Shown here: positions 41,987-50,443 of the stretch, in pieces
How the letters are laid out: each line of letters starts with the position of its first letter
Position numbering within the stretch: position 1 is the first letter of the stretch
NCBI GenBank assembly: GCA_035995185.1
Contig: DASYKT010000009.1
Coordinates: forward strand, 30,947 to 94,946
Length of the DNA stretch: 64,000 nt
Direction: 5' to 3'
Origin: DASYKT01 sp035995185
Lineage (GTDB): Bacteria; Acidobacteriota; Blastocatellia; Pyrinomonadales; Pyrinomonadaceae
Program-made: the position numbers and the translations under genes
The notes under the pieces: model-generated
What the model saw: only the letters and a program-made list of their open reading frames with translations
What the model was told of the DNA's origin: nothing
Databases searched by the model: none

Positions 41987-42563
41987 AGATCTGCATAACG
42001 AACCGCTGTAAAAGGCTGAGCAGGATCAAAAGGATCATGGCCGAAAGATCGAACATACCGATCGGCGGAATAAGCTTTTGCAGCGGCAGCACGGCCGGGT
42101 CGGTCATTCGCCTGACAAATCCGAAAAGGGTTTTCTTGGTAAATACGAACCACGACGAAAGAACGCGCAAAAATACCAGCATGATATAAAAACTTATCAC
42201 CGCGTATAAAAAGAATCCGGCGAAGACCTTTAAGTTGTTATTGATTATCCCGGCCGTCAGCCCGTCGACGATATAAAAAATGTCAAAGATTATTCCTAAA
42301 ACAAAATAGACCAAAACGCTGGCGATCAGGATCGTCAGGATCGGCGCCAGGCGCACGTCTATCCCAAAGGTCGCCAGGAATCGCGCCGCCGGATAAACGA
42401 ATCTCTCCGTCAATTTTCTAAACCGCAGCGCAAATCTGCCGGTCTTGCCGAACGGGTTCGGGTCGCTATAATTAAATAGAAGCCGCGCCAGCATCAGCGC
42501 GATAAAAACGAGCAGCGAGATGATTATGACCGTCTGGACTATCGGGTAAATGCTTATACGCAT
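41970..42563 (-). CDS. yggT: YggT family membrane protein (two YGGT repeats)
   Basis: 197 residues with two repeats of two helices. Repeat 1 has LARLLFNYSDPNPFGKTGRF and FVYPAARF; repeat 2 has FLRVLSSWFVF and RMTDPAVLPLQKLIPPIG. The family is linked to cell division or osmotic stress in other bacteria. In the yggS-yggT-yggU operon. Confidence 0.92.
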   Translation of the reverse strand: MRISIYPIVQTVIIISLLVFIALMLARLLFNYSDPNPFGKTGRFALRFRKLTERFVYPAARFLATFGIDVRLAPILTILIASVLVYFVLGIIFDIFYIVDGLTAGIINNNLKVFAGFFLYAVISFYIMLVFLRVLSSWFVFTKKTLFGFVRRMTDPAVLPLQKLIPPIGMFDLSAMILLILLSLLQRFVMQIFVFGQ

Positions 42564-42578
42564 ATTTGAAAAATTATT

Positions 42579-43277
42579 CTAATTTCTTTCTCCGAAGATA
42601 GCGGTTCCGACCCTGACCATTGTCGCGCCTTCTTCGATAGCGATCTCAAGATCGTGGGTCATTCCCATCGAAAGCTCGCCCGTTTTACCCGCGAAAAATC
42701 CTTTTCCGGCAAGATCGTCGCGAATTTCACGCAGCCGGCGAAAATACGGGCGCATGTCTTCTGACGTTTCAAAATAGGGCGGCACTGTCATCAAACCTCT
42801 AAAACTCAAAAATTTACAGCCCTGTAAAAATTCCGCCAATTCCGGCAGTTGGCCTTCGGCGATCCCGGTTTTCGTCTCCTCGCCGGCCAGATCGACTTCC
42901 GCCAAAACCGCCAGTTGAGCGCGTCCTTCTTCTTCACAAATACGCTCAAGCCGCCGCGCAAGTTCGACCGAATCGAGCGAATGGATCACCGAAAAAAGCT
43001 TTACCGCCCTGCGGGCCTTGTTGGCCTGCAGATGGCCGATCAGGTGCCATTCCAGGCCATCGCGCCCCAGTTCTTCGATCTTACCTTCGGCTTCCTGCAC
43101 CTTGTTTTCGCCAAAACAGTCGATTCCCGCGGCTATCGCTTCGCGTAAAGCAGAAACAGGATGGGTTTTACTGACCGGGAGCAGCTTGATCTCTTCCGGC
43201 TTTCGACCGGCCCGCTCCGCTGCCTTTGCAATACGGTGCTTTACTTCATCTAACCTCGCTTTTAGCGTTTCGCCCAC
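42579..43277 (-). CDS. yggS: YggS family PLP-binding protein
   Basis: 232 residues. PLP-binding Lys is K37 in LLPVSKTHP. GENKVQEAEGK, EWHLIGHLQANKAR and the C-terminal LSMGMTHDLEIAIEEGATMV are signatures. It keeps PLP and amino-acid pools balanced; no enzymatic reaction is known. First gene of the operon. Confidence 0.96.
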   Translation of the reverse strand: MGETLKARLDEVKHRIAKAAERAGRKPEEIKLLPVSKTHPVSALREAIAAGIDCFGENKVQEAEGKIEELGRDGLEWHLIGHLQANKARRAVKLFSVIHSLDSVELARRLERICEEEGRAQLAVLAEVDLAGEETKTGIAEGQLPELAEFLQGCKFLSFRGLMTVPPYFETSEDMRPYFRRLREIRDDLAGKGFFAGKTGELSMGMTHDLEIAIEEGATMVRVGTAIFGERN

Positions 43278-43397
43278 GTGCTAAATATATCAGACCGGCC
43301 GTAAATCTCTTATCTATCAGCTATTATCTTTTATCTATTACGAAAGAATAGCCCCCCGAAGCAGATCATAGCCGATAAATGAAACCCGATAGATAAC

Positions 43398-43427
43398 TTG
43401 TCATCCTATGGTGCTAGGTTGTATATT
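43398..43427 (+). promoter_or_regulatory. probable promoter of tRNA-Leu
   Basis: TTGTCA (43398-43403) and TATATT (43422-43427) separated by 18 nt, with the -10 about 15 nt before the tRNA. Confidence 0.5.
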
Positions 43428-43442
43428 GATAATTCTGTTTTT

Positions 43443-43529
43443 GCGGACGTGGCGGAACTGGTAGACGCGCAGGTCTCAGAAGCCTGTTCCCGCGAGGGAG
43501 TGGAAGTTCGATTCTTCTCGTCCGCACCA
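43443..43529 (+). tRNA. tRNA-Leu(CAG)
   Basis: 87 nt including encoded CCA. Acceptor GCGGACG/CGTCCGC, anticodon stem CAGGT with loop CTCAGAA (anticodon CAG), long class II variable arm TTCCCGCGAGGGAGT, T arm with GTTCGATTC. Followed 62 nt later by rsmG on the same strand. Confidence 0.95.
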
Positions 43530-43591
43530 AAATTTACCACAATGATGAAGGCTGAAATGGTCTTCATTTTTTGTTTTCGGGGCCGGGTAAA

Positions 43592-44206
43592 ATGGACGAT
43601 TTTGTAAAAGTACTGGAAAAACATCAGGCCGAATTCGGGCTGCAATTGGGCGCCGAAACGGTTTCGCGTTTGTCTGAGTATTACGAGCTTATCCTGAAAC
43701 ACAACCCTCTTTTGCACCTGGTAGCGCCCGGAAGCGTGGAAGATTTCGCCGTCCGGCACATTCTCGAATCGCTCACGCTGCTGGAATATCTGCCTGAAAA
43801 TTCCGAATTCGCCGATGTGGGCACCGGGGCCGGGCTACCGGGTATTCCCTGCCTGCTGGCGCGTAAAGACCTGCACGGTTTTCTTATCGAATCAAAACAA
43901 AAAAAGGCGCAGTTCCTGAGCGAAGCGCGCGAAAAGCTGGGCCTCAGAGATCGCATGACCATCATCAACCGCCAGTTCGAAGAGATCCGCAAACCCGACG
44001 TTCGCATTATCACTTGCCGGGCGCTCGATAAATTCACGCAGAAGCTCCCGGCGCTTTTAAAATGGTCGGAAAATTCTTACATGGTGTTTTTCGGCGGCGA
44101 AAATCTGCGCGAAGAACTTCGCAAACATGGCCTGACGTTCCGGGAGAAATTACTTCCCTTATCGGAAAAGCGTTTCTTGTTTCAAATAAAAAAGACTAAA
44201 ATCTAG
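43592..44206 (+). CDS. rsmG: 16S rRNA (guanine527-N7) methyltransferase
   Basis: 204 residues from the ATG at 43592; the seven-codon-longer start lacks support. SAM motif EFADVGTGAGLPGIP, FLIESKQKKAQFL, and ITCRALDKF (R near residue 145) fit RsmG/GidB. Methylates G527 of 16S rRNA. It starts a four-gene plus-strand run. Confidence 0.95.
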   Translation: MDDFVKVLEKHQAEFGLQLGAETVSRLSEYYELILKHNPLLHLVAPGSVEDFAVRHILESLTLLEYLPENSEFADVGTGAGLPGIPCLLARKDLHGFLIESKQKKAQFLSEAREKLGLRDRMTIINRQFEEIRKPDVRIITCRALDKFTQKLPALLKWSENSYMVFFGGENLREELRKHGLTFREKLLPLSEKRFLFQIKKTKI

Positions 44207-44210
44207 CGCG

Positions 44211-44867
44211 ATGCGCATTCTTAGAAAGATAGCGAAGAGGCTGGCCATTCCGCTTGCGCGTTACAGCGCCGCCGGGCAAACGTCGGGTGATAATCATCTG
44301 CTAAACGATTTTTTGGCCCGCGCGGCAAAGATCCCTCAGCCCCGCGTGCTCGAACTCGGCACCAGGCGTCTCTACGAAAACGTCAAAACCAAACACGATG
44401 AATGGATACCGCACGCGGCCGAGTTTTTAGGGACCGATATTGCCGAAGGCACCGACGTGGACATCATCGCCGACGTTCACAAGTTAAGTCAGACGGTAGG
44501 CTTTGAGCAGTTTGACGTTATCATCTCCTGCTCTTCATTCGAACATTTTAAATACCCGCACCTCGCGGCGCACGAAATAATGAAGGCGCTGAAGACCGGC
44601 GGCCTGCTTTTTATCCAGACGCACCAGACCTATCCCGTCCACGGCGCGCCTTACGATTACTTCCGGTTTTCGCGCGAGGCCTTGAGCGGCTTGTTCGGCA
44701 CAAAGATGGAATTTCGCGTGATCGAAACCGATTATGAATTTCCCGCGAGCATCAATTCGCCCGACGTCGCCTCTATCGCCGCCGAGCCTGCCTTCGTCAA
44801 TTCGAGATTGCTGGGAGAAAAAACCGGCAAAACCCCGGCGGAATACATTTACGAATACGATGTTTAG
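44211..44867 (+). CDS. SAM-dependent methyltransferase, type 11-like
   Basis: 218 residues. PRVLELGTRR (motif I), EFLGTDIAEGTDVDIIADVH (motif II), FDVIISCSSFEHF (motif IV) and MKALKTGGLLFIQTHQT. The N-terminus is basic and amphipathic. Small-molecule or lipid substrate, unknown. Starts 4 nt after rsmG. Confidence 0.85.
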   Translation: MRILRKIAKRLAIPLARYSAAGQTSGDNHLLNDFLARAAKIPQPRVLELGTRRLYENVKTKHDEWIPHAAEFLGTDIAEGTDVDIIADVHKLSQTVGFEQFDVIISCSSFEHFKYPHLAAHEIMKALKTGGLLFIQTHQTYPVHGAPYDYFRFSREALSGLFGTKMEFRVIETDYEFPASINSPDVASIAAEPAFVNSRLLGEKTGKTPAEYIYEYDV

Positions 44868-44880
44868 ACAGGTGTAAAAA

Positions 44881-45411
44881 ATGTTCCCTCCTATCAATTG
44901 GCAAGAAATATTTATACCCGGCGTGAATCCCTTTGAGATCTTCATCCGCGGAACTCTTATTTATTTATTTTGTTTTCTCGTTATGCGCTTTACGCGCCGC
45001 GGCATTAGCGGGATCAGCATTTCCGATATGCTGATCATCGTGATGATCGCCGACGCCGCGCAAAACGGAATGTCCGCCGATTACAAATCCGTTACCGACG
45101 GTGTGCTGCTGATCCTCACGCTTATTTTTTGGGACTACATCCTCAACGTGCTGCAGGACAAAGTGCCATTTATCCGGGGACTTTTTTATCCGGCCCCAAC
45201 CGAACTGATCAAGGAAGGAAAGCTGCTGCGCAAAAATATGGACCAAAACTACATTACCTATGAAGAGTTAATGAGCCAGGTCCGCGAAGCCGGCCTGGAA
45301 AAACCGGCTGACGTGAAAAAGGCTTTTATGGAAGGCGACGGCAGCATCAGCATAATTCCCTTCGACAAGGACAAGGCAAAATCCAAAAATAAGCCCAAGG
45401 TCGGCGGGTAG
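44881..45411 (+). CDS. DUF421/YetF family membrane protein
   Basis: 176 residues. Three N-terminal helices with FLVMRFTRRGISGISISDML and the VMIADAAQNGMSAD motif, then a cytoplasmic YetF domain with LIKEGKLLRKNMDQNYITYE and EELMSQVREAG. Function unknown; linked to membrane or spore-coat processes in others. 13 nt after the methyltransferase. Confidence 0.9.
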   Translation: MFPPINWQEIFIPGVNPFEIFIRGTLIYLFCFLVMRFTRRGISGISISDMLIIVMIADAAQNGMSADYKSVTDGVLLILTLIFWDYILNVLQDKVPFIRGLFYPAPTELIKEGKLLRKNMDQNYITYEELMSQVREAGLEKPADVKKAFMEGDGSISIIPFDKDKAKSKNKPKVGG

Positions 45412-45474
45412 TTAACTAAGTTGTATTTAGAAAAGCGTTGCCCACAAATTCTTTCTGGTAACTATGGCGGCTAT

Positions 45475-45572
45475 TTTAGTGTGTTTGGTGTGTTTCGTGG
45501 TTAAATTCTTGCAGTTGTCTAAGCATAAATGAAAAGAAAAGCTTAACCACGAAGCACACTAAATACACTAAA
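45475..45572. repeat. intergenic inverted repeat, TTCGTGG family (copy 4)
   Basis: Left arm 45475-45504 (TTTAGTGTGTTTGGTGTGTT...TGGTTAA) and right arm 45543-45572 (TTAACCACGAAGCACACTAA...), about 26 of 30 paired, spacer 38 nt. Confidence 0.85.
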
Positions 45573-45671
45573 CAAGGGTCGCTTTTTTTGATCTTATATC
45601 ACCGTGATCGAGCTTTATGGCAACATCATTTAGCATGAGATGTCTTTTTAATATCAAAACAGGAATTGTTT

Positions 45672-46397
45672 ATGGAAACCAAAATTGAAAAAGAAGTGCG
45701 TTATCTGAAGATCTACGCCGTCGTCAGCACGCTATTTTTTGCAATATTTCTTCTTTCGGCTTTCGCGCTTGAAAGCAAAAAGAAGTTTCAGGAAATAGAC
45801 GTCGAACGAATCAATATCGTGGAAAAAGACGGCAAGCTGAAAATGGTCATTTCCAACAAAGAACGCCAGCATCCGGGAATTGTCGACGGCAAAACATTTG
45901 AGCGCAAAGAGCAAAGGCCTGCGGGCATGATCTTTTTTAGCGAAAAGGGAGATGAGATCGGCGGATTGATCTTTGACGGCAATACCGGCAAAGGCCAGAA
46001 CGGTTCTCTTACTTTTGACAAATTTCGCGGCGACCAGACCATTCAGTTCATGCACACCGAAGAACCTGATGGGAAATACTTCGCCGGATTGAGATTGAAC
46101 GATCAAAACACACCGATAGCCGAGTTGATGTCCAAAAAGGACGAGATCGAAAAACTACCGACCAAAGAAGCAAGAGATGCGGCATATAGAGATATGCAGG
46201 ACAAAGGCCTGTTTCAGGCCAGTCGTCTTGATATCGGAAGAGATTACAGCAGGTCGTCCTTTATCAAACTTAAAGATGCAAAAGGCAGGGCGCGGATCGT
46301 AATATCGGTCGCCGCGGACGGCAATGCGAAACTCAATTTTTTAGACGAGAACGGCAAGGTCGTATACAGCTTGCCTGATGAAAGCAAAGCTAAATAA
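45672..46397 (+). CDS. membrane-anchored protein of unknown function
   Basis: 241 residues from the ATG at 45672 (AGGA 7 nt upstream; an in-frame TTG at 45666 is less likely). One N-terminal helix (about 13-33) anchors a hydrophilic beta-rich domain with repeating DG/NG turns: VEKDGKLKMVISN, MIFFSEKGDEIGGLIFDG, LKDAKGRARIVISVAADGNA and FLDENGKVVYSLPDE. No catalytic motif is seen. The repeated strand-turn-strand pattern suggests a beta-solenoid or propeller-like fold. Confidence 0.75.
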   Translation: METKIEKEVRYLKIYAVVSTLFFAIFLLSAFALESKKKFQEIDVERINIVEKDGKLKMVISNKERQHPGIVDGKTFERKEQRPAGMIFFSEKGDEIGGLIFDGNTGKGQNGSLTFDKFRGDQTIQFMHTEEPDGKYFAGLRLNDQNTPIAELMSKKDEIEKLPTKEARDAAYRDMQDKGLFQASRLDIGRDYSRSSFIKLKDAKGRARIVISVAADGNAKLNFLDENGKVVYSLPDESKAK

Positions 46398-46409
46398 ATA
46401 AACATCTGT

Positions 46410-46440
46410 GGACGGCCGCGCTTTGTTTTTTCGGCCGTCC
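46410..46440 (+). terminator. GC-rich hairpin, probable terminator
   Basis: GGACGGCCG (46410-46418) and CGGCCGTCC (46432-46440), perfect 9-bp stem, 13-nt loop with a T-run inside. No T-tract follows, so efficiency is uncertain. Confidence 0.5.
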
Positions 46441-46472
46441 CTAACCCTTAAGCCCCGTTCTAAGGAGGAAAG

Positions 46473-46847
46473 ATGCAGATATCGGGCGCCGTTGCGCAGC
46501 TCCGGACCACTGACCTGGCCGCATCAATACATTTTTACACCACCAGGGTAGGACTCGCGCTCGAGTTCCAGTACCAGGACTTTTACGCCGGAGTTCGCGC
46601 CGGTGACCAGCTCTTTCACCTGAAACTGGTAGACGAAAAGGACCCTTCGATCGAGTTTGTGGATAAGGGAGAACATTTCCACCTCTACTTTAATACGGAC
46701 GATGCGGCTGCTACGGCCGAAGCGTTGAAGAAAAACGGGGTCCACCTGGTAAAGGACGTGCATGAAACCCCTTGGGGAACAATAGAGTTTGCCATCAAGG
46801 ACGATCAGGGGCATACGCTGTACTTCGGCCAACCTCAGATTTCATAG
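46473..46847 (+). CDS. VOC (glyoxalase/bleomycin-resistance) superfamily protein
   Basis: 124 residues. Two beta-alpha-beta-beta-beta units: AQLRTTDLAASIHFYTTRVG and EFQYQDFYAGVRAGDQLFHL, then HFHLYFNTDDAAATAEALKK and TIEFAIKDDQGHTLYFGQP. Start set by AAGGAGGAA 5-6 nt upstream. Metal-site residues H/E are present but the substrate is unknown. Confidence 0.9.
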   Translation: MQISGAVAQLRTTDLAASIHFYTTRVGLALEFQYQDFYAGVRAGDQLFHLKLVDEKDPSIEFVDKGEHFHLYFNTDDAAATAEALKKNGVHLVKDVHETPWGTIEFAIKDDQGHTLYFGQPQIS

Positions 46848-46853
46848 CATGAG

Positions 46854-46892
46854 AGAACCACCCTGGCGCGGTTTCCGCGACGGGGTGGTTCT
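46854..46892. repeat. GACGGGGTGGTT-family inverted repeat
   Basis: AGAACCACCC (46854-46863) and GGGTGGTTCT (46883-46892), perfect 10-bp stem. The loop TGGCGCGGTTTCCGCGACG matches the element at 20585-20603 closely. May end transcription of the VOC gene. Confidence 0.75.
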
Positions 46893-47010
46893 TCTTCAGT
46901 CTAGACCCGCAAGGGGTTGCTTACGCCCGCTCATATAAACTTGCATTTCCACCTCAACGAGCCTAAAATACAGGATTGCACTTATATTCGGTGCAAGGAT
47001 AAGGAGTACT

Positions 47011-47235
47011 ATGAAACCGGAAATTCATCCGCAATACGACGAAATAACCGTGGCCTGCGCCTGTGGAAACACGTTCAAAACGCGCTCGACCATGAAAGAC
47101 GATCTTCAGATAGAAATTTGTTCGGAATGTCACCCGTTTTTCACCGGAAAACAGAAGTTGGTTGACACTGCCGGACGAGTTGACCGCTTTAACAAACGTT
47201 ACGGCAAACGCAGTGCCGAGACCGCAGCATCTTAA
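47011..47235 (+). CDS. rpmE: 50S ribosomal protein bL31
   Basis: 74 residues. Zinc-type form with C16, C18, C37 and C40 (ACACGN and CSECHPFFTG). KQKLVDTAGRVDRFNKRYG is the standard end. AAGGAG lies 8 nt before the ATG. Followed by a terminator and then DUF1385-prfA, a common order. Confidence 0.97.
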   Translation: MKPEIHPQYDEITVACACGNTFKTRSTMKDDLQIEICSECHPFFTGKQKLVDTAGRVDRFNKRYGKRSAETAAS

Positions 47236-47274
47236 ACAGAGCAAATGCGGCATATAGCTCAACATTAGCAGATC

Positions 47275-47367
47275 AAAACGCCGTCGCTTCCGCGCCGAAC
47301 CCTCCCGGTCTATCAAAAAACCTAAGGTTTTCGGCTAAAAAATAGGGAGCGGCGGCGTTTTAGCTTT
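47275..47367 (+). terminator. long GC-rich terminator after rpmE
   Basis: AAAACGCCGTCGCTTCC (47275-47291) pairs with GGAGCGGCGGCGTTTT (47346-47361) with one bulge and one mismatch, then TAGCTTTTTT. The 54-nt interior includes a smaller AAAACC/GGTTTT stem. Confidence 0.75.
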
Positions 47368-47392
47368 TTTTAAGATAGTAGGTTTTAAGATT

Positions 47393-48523
47393 ATGAAAAA
47401 GATGCTTTCTCTGGCTTTGGCAATGCAGCGTGACCTGATCGTGGGCGGGCAGGCGGTGATCGAGGGCGTAATGATGCGCACCCCGAGCGCCTATGCCATC
47501 GCCGTGCGCCGGTCCGACGGTTCTATTACCCATACGGCGGAATCGCTGCCCAAATGGAGCGATAAATACCCGGTCCTGAATTTTCCCGTGCTGCGCGGCG
47601 GGGCGACCCTCGTTCAGTCGATGATCCTGGGCGTAAAAGCGCTGAATTTTTCGGCCAATATCTTCGAACAGGACATGGAAGCGCAGGAAGAGAAAGTAAA
47701 GGCCGAGAAATTGGCCGCCGAACCGGCCCTGGCCGCAGGCACGACCGACGAGGATTTTACCAAGGCGCGCGCCACGGTAACGATGCCTGAAAAAACGGAA
47801 GCCAAGGCGAAGCCCAAGCAGTCTGCCGGAGCGATCGGCTCGATCATAGTGGCGCTGCTTTTTAACATTTTGCTTTTTATCGTCGCGCCGCTGGTGCTGA
47901 CGAATGTCGCCTTTATCGCGCTGGGCTGGGCGGACTCGCCTGCTCTGACGGCTGATGCCGGCTGGTGGGGCGCCATCAAGGCCTACGTCTGGGAGATCAA
48001 GCCGCACTCATGGATCGCCTTTAATCTGGTGGACGGATTGATCCGCATGGCGTTTTTCATCTTTATGATCTTTTCGATGTCGTTTCAAAAAGACATCCGC
48101 CGGGTTTTTGAATATCACGGCGCCGAACACAAAACCGTGTTCAACTGGGAAAGAGGCCTCGATCTTTCACCGGAAAACGCCCGCGTGCAAAAACGCCAGC
48201 ACCCGCGCTGCGGCACCTCGTTTTTGATGGTGGTGATGCTGGTGGCGATCGTGCTTTTCTCGGTCATCAAATTCGATTATATGATCCTGAACCTGGTGGT
48301 TCGCATCGCGCTGATGCCGCTGGTCGCCGGCCTTTCGTACGAGATCATTCGCTACGCGGCCAAACACGAGAACGGTATCGTTTTCAAGCTGATGACCACG
48401 CCCGGCCTCTGGCTGCAAAATATCACCACCCAGGAACCGGACGACTCGCAGCTCGAAGTGGCGATCGAAGCGCTCAACGAGTCCCTGAAATTAGAGCCGG
48501 ACGCGCAGCCTGCGGTTGCGTAA
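47393..48523 (+). CDS. DUF1385 family membrane protein
   Basis: 376 residues. Signature LIVGGQAVIEGVMMRTPSAY near the N-terminus and YHGAEHKTVFNWERGLDLS with RQHPRCGTSFL in the middle; the Cys and His residues form a conserved metal-like set. About four helices (155-180, 210-235, 275-320). A Lys/Ala/Glu-rich insert (about 95-145) is longer than usual. Function unknown; almost always next to prfA, as here. Confidence 0.92.
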   Translation: MKKMLSLALAMQRDLIVGGQAVIEGVMMRTPSAYAIAVRRSDGSITHTAESLPKWSDKYPVLNFPVLRGGATLVQSMILGVKALNFSANIFEQDMEAQEEKVKAEKLAAEPALAAGTTDEDFTKARATVTMPEKTEAKAKPKQSAGAIGSIIVALLFNILLFIVAPLVLTNVAFIALGWADSPALTADAGWWGAIKAYVWEIKPHSWIAFNLVDGLIRMAFFIFMIFSMSFQKDIRRVFEYHGAEHKTVFNWERGLDLSPENARVQKRQHPRCGTSFLMVVMLVAIVLFSVIKFDYMILNLVVRIALMPLVAGLSYEIIRYAAKHENGIVFKLMTTPGLWLQNITTQEPDDSQLEVAIEALNESLKLEPDAQPAVA

Positions 48524-48530
48524 AAGTTAG

Positions 48531-48596
48531 GCCACGAATTACACAAATAACACGAACTAAGTTTCTTTTATTAGTGTAATTCGTGTTATTCGTGGC
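48531..48596. repeat. intergenic inverted repeat, GCCACGAATTACAC variant (copy 6)
   Basis: GCCACGAATTACACAAATAA with CACGAA (48531-48556) faces TTAGTGTAATTCGTGTTATT with CGTGGC (48571-48596). Pairing is imperfect. It fills the gap between the DUF1385 gene and prfA, ending 8 nt before the prfA ATG. Confidence 0.85.
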
Positions 48597-48604
48597 AAAA
48601 ATTT

Positions 48605-49687
48605 ATGTTCGAGAAACTAGCACAAATAGAAAAATCTTACGAAGACCTGACCGAGCAGCTCTCCGCGCCGGACATTATGTCCGATATCAAGGCCTATACG
48701 AAGCTGATGAAACAGCGCAGCAGCTTGGGCGAAATAGTGGAAAAGTATCGTGAGGTCAAAAAGATGAGGGAAGACCTGGACGGCGCGCGCGAGCTTGCCG
48801 AAAGCGCCGATGACGAAGAAATGCGCGAGATGGCACAGCTCGAGATCGCGGAGCTGGAAGAAAAATATTCCCCTGCCGAAGAACAATTAAAGGTGCTGCT
48901 TCTGCCCAAAGATCCCAATGATGAAAAGAACGTCATTCTCGAGATCCGCGCGGGAACAGGGGGCGACGAGGCGACGCTTTTTGCCGGCGAAATTTTGCGT
49001 ATGTACGCTCGCTACGCTGAGCGGCAGGGTTGGAAAATGGAGATCATGGATGCTTCCGACACGGGGGTGGGCGGCGTCAAGGAAGCTTTCGCGATGATCG
49101 AAGGCGAACGGGTCTATTCCAAATTGCGTTACGAATCGGGCGTGCACCGCGTCCAGCGCGTGCCGCAGACGGAAACCAGCGGGCGCATTCACACTTCGGC
49201 CATTACTGTGGCCGTATTACCGGAAGCGGAAGAGGTCGATATCCAGATCAACCAGAACGACCTGCGCATCGACACGTTTTGTTCCTCAGGCCCCGGCGGC
49301 CAGTCGGTCAATACCACTTATTCCGCCGTGCGCATCACCCATATGCCCAGCGGGCTGGTGGTTTCCATGCAGGATGAAAAATCGCAGATCAAGAATCGCG
49401 AAAAAGCGATGAAGGTTTTGCGCGCACGCCTGCAGGAAATGGAAGAGCAAAAACAGCACGACGCCCTGGCCAGCGAACGCAAATCGATGGTCGGCAGCGG
49501 CGACCGTTCGGAAAAGATCCGCACCTATAACTTCAAGGAAAATCGCGTGACCGATCATCGCATCGGCATGACCATTCACCAGCTCGATCTGTTCATGGAA
49601 GGCCAGGGCCAGATCGACGAAATGATAAACGCGCTGGTCACTCACTATCAAACCGAAAAACTCAAAGTTGCGGCCGTTGCCGCTTAA
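48605..49687 (+). CDS. prfA: peptide chain release factor 1
   Basis: 360 residues. Anticodon-mimic PQT (187-189, the PxT motif of RF1, not SPF of RF2) and the catalytic GGQ (231-233) in SSGPGGQSVNTTYSAV. Recognises UAA and UAG. The ribosome-binding region lies in the repeat just upstream; no Shine-Dalgarno seen. Confidence 0.98.
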   Translation: MFEKLAQIEKSYEDLTEQLSAPDIMSDIKAYTKLMKQRSSLGEIVEKYREVKKMREDLDGARELAESADDEEMREMAQLEIAELEEKYSPAEEQLKVLLLPKDPNDEKNVILEIRAGTGGDEATLFAGEILRMYARYAERQGWKMEIMDASDTGVGGVKEAFAMIEGERVYSKLRYESGVHRVQRVPQTETSGRIHTSAITVAVLPEAEEVDIQINQNDLRIDTFCSSGPGGQSVNTTYSAVRITHMPSGLVVSMQDEKSQIKNREKAMKVLRARLQEMEEQKQHDALASERKSMVGSGDRSEKIRTYNFKENRVTDHRIGMTIHQLDLFMEGQGQIDEMINALVTHYQTEKLKVAAVAA

Positions 49688-50356
49688 GTGCAACGTATGG
49701 CCCCCAAGACAACTCTCTACCTCATTCGCCACGGCCAATCCGCCGGAAACGCCGAGGGCCGTTTCGGCGGGCACTCTGCCACGCCGCTTTCCGAGCTGGG
49801 TCACCGCCAGGCCGATATAACGGCTAAAGCATTGTCAAAAGAACGGGTTACGGTAATTTATTCAAGCGATCTTGAGCGCGCTGTGCAGACCGCGACGGCG
49901 CTTTCCGAAGTGACCGGGCTGCCCGTTAATAAAACGGATGTTTTTCGCGAAAGAAACATCGGCGTGCTCGAAGGCCTGACCTTTGACGAGGCGGAACAGG
50001 AATTTCCCGGCGATTACAAAGCGCTGGTCGACCGCAATATCGTCCACGTCATCACGCGCGGCGAAAGCTACCGCCAACTGGTCGAACGTGTTTCAGGCGC
50101 GGTGGATGAAATTCTGGAAAAACACAAAGGCGGAAAGATCGCGGTGTTTGCGCACACGGGAACCATCTGTTTTCTCACGCTGCATCTGATCGGCGCGTTA
50201 AATCCGGAAACGGTCTGCACGCCGTGGATCGTCACTTCAAATTGCGGGATAAATAAATTCGAATTTCGCGGCCGCGACAACCTGCGCGTCCTCTCTCTAA
50301 ACGATACCCGCCACCTCTCTCAGCAATCAGGCAACGACGCTTTCGCCGCGCGGTAG
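49688..50356 (+). CDS. histidine phosphatase family (phosphoglycerate-mutase-like) protein
   Basis: 222 residues from a GTG at 49688, directly after the prfA stop; an ATG at 49697 is equally possible. LIRHGQSAGNAEGRF holds the catalytic RHG; IYSSDLERAVQTA, ERNIGVLEGLTFDEA and FAHTGTICFL follow. The final catalytic His appears in AHTG. Substrate unknown (phospho-sugar or alpha-ribazole phosphate-like). Confidence 0.93.
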   Translation: MQRMAPKTTLYLIRHGQSAGNAEGRFGGHSATPLSELGHRQADITAKALSKERVTVIYSSDLERAVQTATALSEVTGLPVNKTDVFRERNIGVLEGLTFDEAEQEFPGDYKALVDRNIVHVITRGESYRQLVERVSGAVDEILEKHKGGKIAVFAHTGTICFLTLHLIGALNPETVCTPWIVTSNCGINKFEFRGRDNLRVLSLNDTRHLSQQSGNDAFAAR

Positions 50357-50362
50357 GAATTC

Positions 50363-50443
50363 TTGTCAGAACCGGGAGCCGCAGCGACCGGGTTAAACTT
50401 ACTAAGTGAAAAACCCGGTCGCTACGGCTCCCGGTTCCGACAA
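50363..50443. repeat. inverted repeat (ACCGGGA...GACCGG family) covering the 3' end of the next gene
   Basis: Arms 50363-50394 and 50412-50443 are 32 bp with two mismatches (TTGTCAGAACCGGGAGCCGC... / ...CTCCCGGTTCCGACAA), spacer 17 nt. Arms are related to those at 22387-22545. The right arm encodes the last residues and the stop of the minus-strand flavoprotein. Confidence 0.92.

Noticed and set aside
47360..48007. 215-codon minus-strand frame opposite the DUF1385 gene
   Set aside because: Low-complexity Arg/Gly/His composition and complete overlap with a strongly conserved gene.
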